64,000 nt of DNA from NCBI GenBank assembly GCA_947493215.1, contig CANLQE010000001.1:2109404-2173403 (forward strand), in the 5' to 3' direction. The DNA is from an uncultured Sphingomonadaceae bacterium. GTDB taxonomy: Bacteria > Pseudomonadota > Alphaproteobacteria > Sphingomonadales > Sphingomonadaceae. A program made the position numbers and the translations under genes. Positions 57,225-64,000 of the stretch are shown piece by piece. Under the pieces are notes generated by a model, which saw only the letters and a list, made by a program, of their open reading frames with translations, searched no databases and was not told the DNA's origin. The first letter of the stretch is position 1. Every line of letters starts with the position of its first letter.

Positions 57225-58625
57225 TCACATATGCAAGACGCGCTCATAGGCGTCGAGCACGCTTTCGTGCATCATTTCGCTGAGCGTCGGATGTGGGAAG
57301 ACCGTGTTCATCAGTTCCGCTTCGGTCGTTTCCAGTGTCTTGCCGACGGTATAGCCTTGGATCAGCTCGGTAACTTCAGCCCCGATCATATGCGCGCCCA
57401 GTAATTCTCCAGTTTTCGCGTCAAATACGGTTTTCACAAAACCTTCGGTCTCGCCCAGAGCAATCGCCTTACCATTGCCGATAAACGGGAAATTACCGAC
57501 TTTGACGTCATGACCCGCTTCTTTGGCCTTGGCCTCGGTCAGGCCGACGCTGGCAATCTGGGGATGGCAATAGGTACAGCCGGGGATATTGTTTACATCC
57601 ATGGCATGCGGGTGGCCGCCTGCTATCGCTTCCACCGCGATGACGCCTTCATGACTGGCCTTGTGCGCCAGCCACGGTCCGCCGGTGACGTCACCAATGG
57701 CATAAATGCCTTCAACATTGGTCCGGCACATAGCGTCGGTCTTGATATGAAAGCGTTCGTCCGGTTCGATACCAAGCTCGTCCAGACCAACCGTTTCGAC
57801 ATTGGGCTGGATGCCGACCGCAACAATGACGTGACTGAAGTCATGGCTGGCTTTCTTGCCCTTGCTGTCCTCAATCTCCGCCTTGACGCCCTTGGCCGAT
57901 GTCTCGATGCTTTTGACGCCAGCTCCGGTCATGATGGTCATGCCCTGTTTTTTCAGTGACTTTTCGAGGAATTTCGAGATTTCCTCATCTTCAACCGGAA
58001 CGACGCGATCCATCATCTCGACCACGGTCACGTCCGCGCCCATGTCGTTATAGAAGCTGGCAAACTCGATCCCGATCGCGCCGGAGCCGATAACCAGCAG
58101 TTTCTTGGGCATTTCCGGCGGCGTCATGGCGTGGCGATAGGTCCAGATGCGCTTGCCATCGGCCTTGGCAAAGGGCAGATCACGGGCCCGCGCGCCGGTC
58201 GCAATAATGATATTCTTGGCGGTGAGCTCTTCCTCGCTCTTTTCAGTCTTAACCAAGACCTTGCCCTTTTCCACAATCTTGCCGTCGCCCATGATGACGT
58301 CGATCTTATTCTTCTTCATCAGGCCGGTGACGCCTTTGTTAAGCTGGCTAGCCACGCCGCGGGAGCGTTTTACCACTGCATCGATGTCGGCGCTGATATT
58401 CTCTGCCGTCAGACCATAGTCTGCCGCCCGTTTCATATTGTGAAACACTTCGGCCGAGCGCAGCAGCGCCTTGGTCGGTATGCAGCCCCAGTTGAGGCAG
58501 ATGCCGCCGAGGTTTTCGCGTTCAACAATGGCGGTTTTTAGCCCGAGTTGGGAGGCGCGGATCGCCGCGACATAACCGCCGGGGCCGGAACCGAGGATGA
58601 CGAGGTCGTACGAACTGTTAGTCAT
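57225..58625 (-). CDS. lpdA: Dihydrolipoyl dehydrogenase (E3)
   Basis: A 466-residue FAD disulfide oxidoreductase that reoxidises dihydrolipoyl groups on the PDH E2. Motifs in order: FAD site LVILGSGPGGYVAAIRA, redox disulfide GGICLNWGCIPTK (about 40-52), NAD site LLVIGSGAIGIEFASFY, FAD site GIYAIGDV, and the C-terminal His-Glu pair in FPHPTLSEM. AAAGGA precedes the ATG. Last gene of the pdhC-membrane protein-lpdA operon. Confidence 0.96.
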   Translation of the reverse strand: MTNSSYDLVILGSGPGGYVAAIRASQLGLKTAIVERENLGGICLNWGCIPTKALLRSAEVFHNMKRAADYGLTAENISADIDAVVKRSRGVASQLNKGVTGLMKKNKIDVIMGDGKIVEKGKVLVKTEKSEEELTAKNIIIATGARARDLPFAKADGKRIWTYRHAMTPPEMPKKLLVIGSGAIGIEFASFYNDMGADVTVVEMMDRVVPVEDEEISKFLEKSLKKQGMTIMTGAGVKSIETSAKGVKAEIEDSKGKKASHDFSHVIVAVGIQPNVETVGLDELGIEPDERFHIKTDAMCRTNVEGIYAIGDVTGGPWLAHKASHEGVIAVEAIAGGHPHAMDVNNIPGCTYCHPQIASVGLTEAKAKEAGHDVKVGNFPFIGNGKAIALGETEGFVKTVFDAKTGELLGAHMIGAEVTELIQGYTVGKTLETTEAELMNTVFPHPTLSEMMHESVLDAYERVLHM

Positions 58626-58634
58626 ATCATTCCT

Positions 58635-59144
58635 TTAAAATACACGTCCCAAATCCGAAATTCGAGAAGCTGGCAGGTGTTTCCACCAGACAAAAGCCGC
58701 CACACAGGCTGGAAGTGCGATATCAAATGTCACAATTTTTACGTTAAATGACCATAGCGATCTTTGAGCCGCCAAGCTTGTAAGAACATCAATAAAAATC
58801 GACCAGGTCACCCAGAAAACAATAGCTATCACCAGCCAATTTAAAACATGTGACGCATCGAAAACTTTAGACATTCGCTCGAAAATTCCCACAGGCAAAA
58901 GTGTCAATACCAGAATAAACAGCCATCCAACTGCATGCATGTATAGAGGTGTTCCCGGTGCACCACCGGTTCCGGTAAATTGTGCTTGAAGCATTGAAAA
59001 AATTTGCATCAACACATAGGCGCCGACCGAATAAAATATTCGTTTCCAATGATCTTGGAGAAACTTATCGTCACCTACAAAGTACACTAGCACGGTGACC
59101 GCGACAAAAATTAGCAGAACAGCAATTATTAACAGTCTGATCAT
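58635..59144 (-). CDS. Multi-pass membrane protein of unknown function
   Basis: A 169-residue protein with about five hydrophobic segments (MIRLLIIAVLLIFVAVTVLV at the start; YSVGAYVLMQIFSML; AVGWLFILVLTLLPVGIF; LNWLVIAIVFWVTWSIF; IALPACVAAFVWW). No catalytic motif or family was recognised. It is inserted between pdhC and lpdA with two- and nine-base spacing, so it is expressed with the PDH E2 and E3 genes. Codon use looks AT-richer than its neighbours. Confidence 0.7.
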   Translation of the reverse strand: MIRLLIIAVLLIFVAVTVLVYFVGDDKFLQDHWKRIFYSVGAYVLMQIFSMLQAQFTGTGGAPGTPLYMHAVGWLFILVLTLLPVGIFERMSKVFDASHVLNWLVIAIVFWVTWSIFIDVLTSLAAQRSLWSFNVKIVTFDIALPACVAAFVWWKHLPASRISDLGRVF

Positions 59145-59146
59145 TA

Positions 59147-60448
59147 CTAAGCCAACATCCCCAGTGGGTTCTCCACCAGCTCTTTAAACACCTGCATCAA
59201 TTGCGCACCGTCTGCGCCATCAATCGCACGGTGATCAAAGCTGCCAGTGGCGCTCATGATCGTTGCGATTTGCAGGCTGTCATCGATGACATGCGGGCGC
59301 TTCTGCCCTGCCCCGATGGCCATGATCATCGCTTGCGGCGGGTTGATGACCGCATCGAAATTCTTGATGCCGAACATGCCCATATTGGAAATGCTGGCGG
59401 TGCCGCCTTGATATTCATGCATCTTGAGCTTGCCGTCTTTGGCGCGGCCAGCGAGATCTTTCATCTCGGTGGAGATCGCGCTGAGCGATTTGGTGTCGGC
59501 GCTGGTAATGATCGGCGTGATCAGGCCGCCGGGAATGCTCACGGCCACCGAGATATCTGCGCGTTCAAATGTTTTGAGCTGATCGCCGTCGATTGAAACA
59601 TTGCATTTCGGCACCTGCATCAACGAGACCGCCAGCGCCTTGATCAGCAGATCATTGACCGACAGTTTGACGTCGCGTGGTTCCAGCGTTGCGTTCAGTT
59701 CGCTGCGCAATTTGAGCAGCTTGTCGAGCTGGATATCCACGGTGAGATAGATATGCGGAATGGTTTGCTTCGCCTCGGTCAGGCGGCGGGCAATGGTCTT
59801 GCGCATGCCGGACAATTTTTGGGTTGTATGCGGAATATCGAAATCGTTGGCGGCAGGCTGTGGTGCCGGAGCAGTGGCAGGCGTTGGCGCAGGAGCTGCG
59901 GCTTCGCTTTTAACCGGCGCACTGCCACCTTCGGCCGCATCAATGTCGGCTTTGATAATCCGTCCACCGGGGCCAGAGCCGCTTAGGGCGCCGAGATCAA
60001 CGCCTTTCTGTTCGGCCAAACGGCGCGCCAGCGGGCTGACTTTAATTCGACCATCATCCGATGCGGACGGCGTAACCTTTGGAGCCGGTTCCGCGGCCTT
60101 TTTCGGCGCAGGCGCCGCTTTTGCCGCGGCTTTCTCAGCCACCGGTTCCGCTTTAGGCGTCTCCGCGGAACTTTCGCCACCTTTTGAAGCGGCGGAAACA
60201 TCCTCACCCTCTTCAGCAATAATCGCGATCACTTCTCCGACTTTGACGTTATCAGTCCCTTCCGCAACGACGATTTTCGCAATCGTGCCTTCATCAACGG
60301 CCTCAAATTCCATCGTCGCCTTGTCGGTCTCAATCTCCGCCAGTAAATCACCTGAAACGACCTCATCTCCTTCTTTTACCAGCCATTTGGCTAGCGTCCC
60401 CTCTTCCATTGTCGGGGACAAGGCGGGCATTTGAAGGTTAATCGGCAT
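59147..60448 (-). CDS. pdhC: Pyruvate dehydrogenase E2, dihydrolipoyl acetyltransferase
   Basis: A 433-residue E2 with one N-terminal lipoyl domain (lysine in ETDKATME, about 43), an Ala/Pro/Lys-rich linker, a peripheral subunit-binding domain ([19 protein letters not shown], about 135-170), a second linker, and the C-terminal acetyltransferase domain with catalytic HRAIDGADG. It transfers acetyl to CoA and forms the core of the complex whose E1 genes are 55 kb away. Heads the operon with the membrane protein and lpdA. Confidence 0.96.
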   Translation of the reverse strand: MPINLQMPALSPTMEEGTLAKWLVKEGDEVVSGDLLAEIETDKATMEFEAVDEGTIAKIVVAEGTDNVKVGEVIAIIAEEGEDVSAASKGGESSAETPKAEPVAEKAAAKAAPAPKKAAEPAPKVTPSASDDGRIKVSPLARRLAEQKGVDLGALSGSGPGGRIIKADIDAAEGGSAPVKSEAAAPAPTPATAPAPQPAANDFDIPHTTQKLSGMRKTIARRLTEAKQTIPHIYLTVDIQLDKLLKLRSELNATLEPRDVKLSVNDLLIKALAVSLMQVPKCNVSIDGDQLKTFERADISVAVSIPGGLITPIITSADTKSLSAISTEMKDLAGRAKDGKLKMHEYQGGTASISNMGMFGIKNFDAVINPPQAMIMAIGAGQKRPHVIDDSLQIATIMSATGSFDHRAIDGADGAQLMQVFKELVENPLGMLA

Positions 60449-60596
60449 GGAGAGAAAACCCTTATTCTATATCAGCGTTGAAGCGTTTATGCGCAAAAGA
60501 CAGGAAAGCGCAAGCTGCGTAAACCTTGCATATCACAGGCTTTTATCGCAAGCATGATTTTAATAGTTAAAATGCGCAGTTAGTTGGGGAGTTTTC

Positions 60597-61052
60597 ATGC
60601 GTACTTACCTGGTGGTTATCGACGAAACTGATGAAGCGAGTATCGCGCTTCGCTTCGCCTCGCGCCGTGCGATGAAGACCAACGGCGCCCTTCATATTCT
60701 GGCTTTGGTCGAGAGCGAGGGATTTGTGGCTTGGGGCGGTGTTCAGGCCACGCTTGAGGAGGAAGCAAAAAACCGCGCAGAGGCACTGGTATCCAGCGCC
60801 GCTGGCACTTTGTTCGAGGAAACAGGTATTCGCCCGTCGATCACTGTCAAAGAAGGCAAAGGCGCTAAAGATGTTCGCCGACTGATGGATGAAATCGACG
60901 GTCTCGCCGCTCTTGTGCTGGGAGCCGCCGGAAATGGTGCCCCTGGGCCATTGGTAACCCATTTTGCTGCTACGGAAGTCGGTAATCTTCCTTGCCCAGT
61001 GATGGTCGTACCTGGATCATTGAGCAAGGAAGAGATTGATCGATTAAGCTAG
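60597..61052 (+). CDS. Universal stress protein (UspA) family
   Basis: A 151-residue single Usp domain. The ATP-binding pattern G-x2-G-x9-G is represented by GAAGNGAPGPLVTHFAATEV (about 114-133), and the first strand is TYLVVIDETDEA. The family helps survive starvation or oxidative stress. It is divergent from pdhC across a 148-bp gap and converges with the peroxiredoxin-like gene four bases away. Confidence 0.9.
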   Translation: MRTYLVVIDETDEASIALRFASRRAMKTNGALHILALVESEGFVAWGGVQATLEEEAKNRAEALVSSAAGTLFEETGIRPSITVKEGKGAKDVRRLMDEIDGLAALVLGAAGNGAPGPLVTHFAATEVGNLPCPVMVVPGSLSKEEIDRLS

Positions 61053-61056
61053 GAAC

Positions 61057-61578
61057 CTAGCCCAGCTCTCCACGGGCCGGATAGTCATTTGCAAGCGCGT
61101 AATCGATACCCATCATTAGTTGATCCAACGGCGGCCGTGTAAACGGCATGCTTTGAACGCTGGCGAAATAGAGTGTCTGATCAGGGCGAACCAGAAACAA
61201 GGCCGGTTCAGAGAATATCGCAGGTTCCGGGCTGTCTGGCCGTCCGACAGAAACATAGAGGCCCAGTTGCCGTGCCATCTCTTCGCTTAGACCGTAACCG
61301 AGCATGAGTTCGTCAATACCCCAATCTTCAGCCGACTTTTGGGCGCGTTCTTGATCATCCATGCTGATTGCTACTACGGCAACACCGCGTTCAGAAAAAT
61401 CACTCAATTTGCTTTGCAAGTCTCGTAGTTGCCCTTTGCAGATTGGGCAATGCAGGCCGCGATAGAAAAGTAGTAGCGTAAAATTATCACCGGCGCGTTG
61501 GTTCAACTGAAACTGGCCGCCATCAGTCATCGGGACGGTGAAATCAGGAACCGGCTTTGTCGGAATTAAGGTGGGCAT
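61057..61578 (-). CDS. Peroxiredoxin-like AhpC/TSA redoxin family protein
   Basis: A 173-residue thioredoxin-fold protein. The active site is a CPxC-type motif in FYRGLHCPICKGQLRDL (about 45-48), so a dithiol rather than only a peroxidatic Cys is present. Its N-terminal PDFTVPMTDGGQFQL and mid VVAISMDDQERAQ fit AhpC/TSA relatives. Cytoplasmic; partner reductant unknown. Next to a universal stress gene, suggesting oxidative stress context. Confidence 0.87.
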   Translation of the reverse strand: MPTLIPTKPVPDFTVPMTDGGQFQLNQRAGDNFTLLLFYRGLHCPICKGQLRDLQSKLSDFSERGVAVVAISMDDQERAQKSAEDWGIDELMLGYGLSEEMARQLGLYVSVGRPDSPEPAIFSEPALFLVRPDQTLYFASVQSMPFTRPPLDQLMMGIDYALANDYPARGELG

Positions 61579-61637
61579 GATAACATCCTTTTTTGAGTAT
61601 ATCCGCCTTATTCGCGCCTAGCATCAATCGGGTTACA

Positions 61638-63923
61638 TCATCTTCTGCGGTGCTTAATATTCGCTGGACGGCCGCGTTTTCCTTTGCGATGCGGCTTACC
61701 CTTCGCGCCGCTCCTGCCGCGCCTCGGTTCATAGCTGCCTTTCATATGGTTTGCGCACTCGGCCAATTCAAAGACTAGGCTGCCCGTCGCTGCATTAGCT
61801 TCTACTAAACGCAGATCCAGCTTTTGACCGATATTATAGACGATACCACTATCCATACCTTCAAGCTGTTGTTTCTGCTCATCATAATCAAACCGTTCGG
61901 CGCCCAAGGTGCGCACCGGAACAAGGCCGTCTCCACCCAATTCTTCGACCGTCGCGAAAAACCCGAAATTCTGAACACCAGTAATCCGGCATTTTAGCAC
62001 CTGACCAACTTGATCGGACAAATGGGCAGAGATATAACGATCCACTGTTTCCCACTCGGCCTTCATGGCGCGGCGCTCCAACTGACTGATTTTCTCGGAA
62101 ATCATGTCGAGCTTGTCGGCCATATCCTTGCTCAACCCGCTTAGCGGGGAAATATTGTCGTTCTCTGGCTTAGGCTGCTCGAGTTTGCAGCCACTAACCA
62201 AAGCGCGATGAACGATAAGATCGGCATAACGACGGATAGGACTGGTAAAATGGGCATAGCTGCCAAGAGACAGGCCAAAGTGCCCCATATTGGTGGCACC
62301 ATAATAAGCCTGTGTCTGGCTACGCAAAATTTGTTCCATTACAAGCGGCAAAATTTCTGCTTCGCCAACTTGTTCGATAAGACGGTTGAATACCGAAGGC
62401 TTGATCACCTGACCCATGGCAAAGCTGACATCAAAGCTCTTCAGATAGTCTTTCAGCGCGATCAGTTTTTCGCGAGAAGGCGTTTCATGGACGCGGTATA
62501 TTAATGGCGATTTCTTGGACTCGAGCATCTTTGCTGCTGCCACATTGGCCGCGATCATATAATCTTCGACTAACCGGTGTGCATCCAGCCTTTCCCGTAT
62601 CGCTATTTCGGCAATTCGCCCCTGATCATCGAGAACAACCCGTTTTTCAGGCAAATCGAGGCTCAGCGGCTCTCTTCCATCACGGGCCTTTGCAAGCAGC
62701 TTCCAGCAAGCCCAAAGCGGCTCCAGAGCTGAGGCCTTCATCGGGTGATCCATGTCTCCATTTATCGCTGCCTGTGCATCCTCATAAGCGATATTACCGG
62801 TAAGCCGAACAATCGCACGGGTGAAGCGCGAGGAAATAACGTTGCCCTTGGCATCGATTTTCAGATGGCAAGCCAGTGCCGCGCGGTCGACATCCTGTTT
62901 GAGCGAACAGACATCCGTAGATAGCGCTTCGGGTAGCATAGGAACCACCCGATCCGGGAAATAGACGCTATTGCCGCGCTTATAAGCTTCACGGTCCAGT
63001 TTGCTGCCGCTGCGTACATAGAATGACACATCGGCAATCGCGATTATGGCTTTGAACCCGCCAATATTATCTGCATCATCATCCGGAGCGGCCCAAATGG
63101 CATCATCATGATCGCGGGCATCGGCAGGATCGATTGCGACAATCGGTAAATCGGTAAGATCTTCCCGGTCCTGCGTGCTGAGCTTTAGTTTCGTCGCCTG
63201 CTCTGCTTCTGATACGACGTCAGATGGAAATTCTAGCGGAATCTCAAACTTGTGAATTGCGATAAGGCTGAAAGATTTCGGCGCAAAAGGATCGCCGAGA
63301 ACCTCTTTTATCTGCGCCTTAACCTGCGTGCCGCGACCAACCGGTTCTGCGAGCACCAAATTTCCGACTTCGGCTTCACCAAGATCGGAAATGGCAGTAC
63401 TGCGTCTAATCTTCCGATCGACGGGTTTGAGCCAGAACCGATCCCGCTCATCTTTCTCGACTACACCCAGCAACATTTCACTGCTCTGGGCGATTTTCTT
63501 CATCATATAGGCGATATGCCCCTGCCCGCGCTCTTCTGTTCGGGCTAATATCCGATCCCCAACAGCCAAAGCGGCACGGCGGCCCCGTTCCTTGATACGA
63601 AGGCGTGGCGCTGGAGTACCCGCTTCCCAACGCTCGGGCATTCCGATCGCTTCATTGCCATCTATTTCAACGATTTTGAGCACAGTAACCTTTGGAACGC
63701 CGCCCATTTTATGAAAGGCGCGCCCCGGTGTGCTATCGATCAGGCCCTCATCGGCCATGTCTTTCAGCAAAGCTTTAAGCGCAATTTTATCCGACCCGCG
63801 CAGCTGAAAGGCCTTCGCGATCTCCCGTTTGCCAGCGGGTTGCTCTGATTTTTCAATAAATTCCAATATCTTCGCGCGCGAAGGAACTTGTTTCGGTTTG
63901 TGAGCTTTATACGGTTTGGCCAT
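61638..63923 (-). CDS. rnr: Ribonuclease R
   Basis: A 761-residue 3'-5' exoribonuclease that degrades structured RNA. A winged-helix/cold-shock N-terminal part precedes the RNB catalytic domain, with its Asp cluster in VAIDPADARDHDDAIW and GGFKAIIAIADVSFYV. A C-terminal S1 domain (VGQVLKCRITGVQNFGFF) and a basic tail rich in Lys/Arg/Gly follow. ATG 63923 shares bases with the upstream gene's stop (TAATG), so the longer in-frame start is rejected. Confidence 0.96.
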   Translation of the reverse strand: MAKPYKAHKPKQVPSRAKILEFIEKSEQPAGKREIAKAFQLRGSDKIALKALLKDMADEGLIDSTPGRAFHKMGGVPKVTVLKIVEIDGNEAIGMPERWEAGTPAPRLRIKERGRRAALAVGDRILARTEERGQGHIAYMMKKIAQSSEMLLGVVEKDERDRFWLKPVDRKIRRSTAISDLGEAEVGNLVLAEPVGRGTQVKAQIKEVLGDPFAPKSFSLIAIHKFEIPLEFPSDVVSEAEQATKLKLSTQDREDLTDLPIVAIDPADARDHDDAIWAAPDDDADNIGGFKAIIAIADVSFYVRSGSKLDREAYKRGNSVYFPDRVVPMLPEALSTDVCSLKQDVDRAALACHLKIDAKGNVISSRFTRAIVRLTGNIAYEDAQAAINGDMDHPMKASALEPLWACWKLLAKARDGREPLSLDLPEKRVVLDDQGRIAEIAIRERLDAHRLVEDYMIAANVAAAKMLESKKSPLIYRVHETPSREKLIALKDYLKSFDVSFAMGQVIKPSVFNRLIEQVGEAEILPLVMEQILRSQTQAYYGATNMGHFGLSLGSYAHFTSPIRRYADLIVHRALVSGCKLEQPKPENDNISPLSGLSKDMADKLDMISEKISQLERRAMKAEWETVDRYISAHLSDQVGQVLKCRITGVQNFGFFATVEELGGDGLVPVRTLGAERFDYDEQKQQLEGMDSGIVYNIGQKLDLRLVEANAATGSLVFELAECANHMKGSYEPRRGRSGAKGKPHRKGKRGRPANIKHRRR

Positions 63924-64000
63924 TAATAGGCTTTGCCGATGAGAATCCGTTCGACCGCAGGTTTCCCGGTAAAAATACAACTGCCATCAACTGCAGCGGC
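63923..64000 (-). CDS. C-terminus of an upstream gene, possibly prolyl-tRNA synthetase
   Basis: The last 25 codons of a gene entering from beyond the window, coupled to rnr by TAATG. The residues end ...GSCIFTGKPAVERILIGKAY, which resembles the C-terminal tail of type 3 prolyl-tRNA synthetases (short Cys segment and final Tyr). The identity rests on this tail only. Confidence 0.4.
   Translation of the reverse strand, partial: AAAVDGSCIFTGKPAVERILIGKAY

Overview
The window is a piece of an alphaproteobacterial chromosome, most likely from the Sphingomonadales (Sphingopyxis/Sphingorhabdus/Parasphingorhabdus-like). Evidence: the order dusB-ntrB-ntrC-ntrY-ntrX-hfq-hflX, a pyruvate dehydrogenase E1-beta with a fused lipoyl domain, a bifunctional IspDF, a double-domain Hfq, TrmFO, an alpha-type septum initiator between eno and pdhA, and moderate GC content. 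It is gene-dense: about 60 protein genes and three tRNAs, with no gene-free gap over 300 bp. No rRNA, prophage, insertion sequence or CRISPR array was seen.

Layout. 0-4.2 kb (+): partial eno, an FtsB/DivIC-like gene, pdhA and pdhB. 4.2-7.6 kb (-): a TadG-TadE-TadE pilus-type trio without other tad genes. 7.7-16.7 kb: a phytoene synthase-like gene, an EF-hand protein, trmFO, a YhhN protein, a TauD-type dioxygenase, a GNAT, gyrA, an SDR and yaaA. 17-22 kb: a secreted repeat protein with a strong terminator, an Lrp regulator, an unusual histidine kinase beside a polysaccharide deacetylase-like gene, then tRNA-Ile2(CAU) and tRNA-Pro. 22.3-26.2 kb: a PilZ-like protein, a lipoprotein, an M28 peptidase and ettA. 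26.2-29.7 kb (-): an SbtA bicarbonate transporter, its PII-like partner, a beta carbonic anhydrase and a PNPOx-like protein, with a NYN-OST-HTH gene downstream. 29.8-33.4 kb: lipA, a COQ10/RatA-like gene, a CinA C-terminal amidase, a secreted protein and ispDF. 33.5-42.7 kb (+): the nitrogen regulation block dusB-ntrBC-ntrYX followed by hfq and hflX.

42.7-52.2 kb (-): mazG, a retropepsin-like protease, an MBL hydrolase, tatD, metG, holB, tmk, dacC, rlpA and an mltB-like transglycosylase. 52.4-56.4 kb: tRNA-Ser, two small exported proteins, and a sulfotransferase / class IV aminotransferase / amidohydrolase operon. 56.4-57.2 kb: a DUF559 nuclease-like gene inside an array of five related palindromic repeats. 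57.2-60.4 kb (-): lpdA, a membrane protein and pdhC, completing the PDH complex far from pdhAB. 60.6-64 kb: a universal stress protein, a peroxiredoxin-like protein, rnr, and the C-terminus of a probable proS.

The items most worth following up are the DUF559 gene with its inverted, structure-conserving repeats; the two-Sm-domain Hfq with diverged halves; the compact bicarbonate uptake operon with no visible Rubisco; and a decayed short coding region between ettA and the NYN gene. Functions rest on motif and family recognition by eye; no database search was run.
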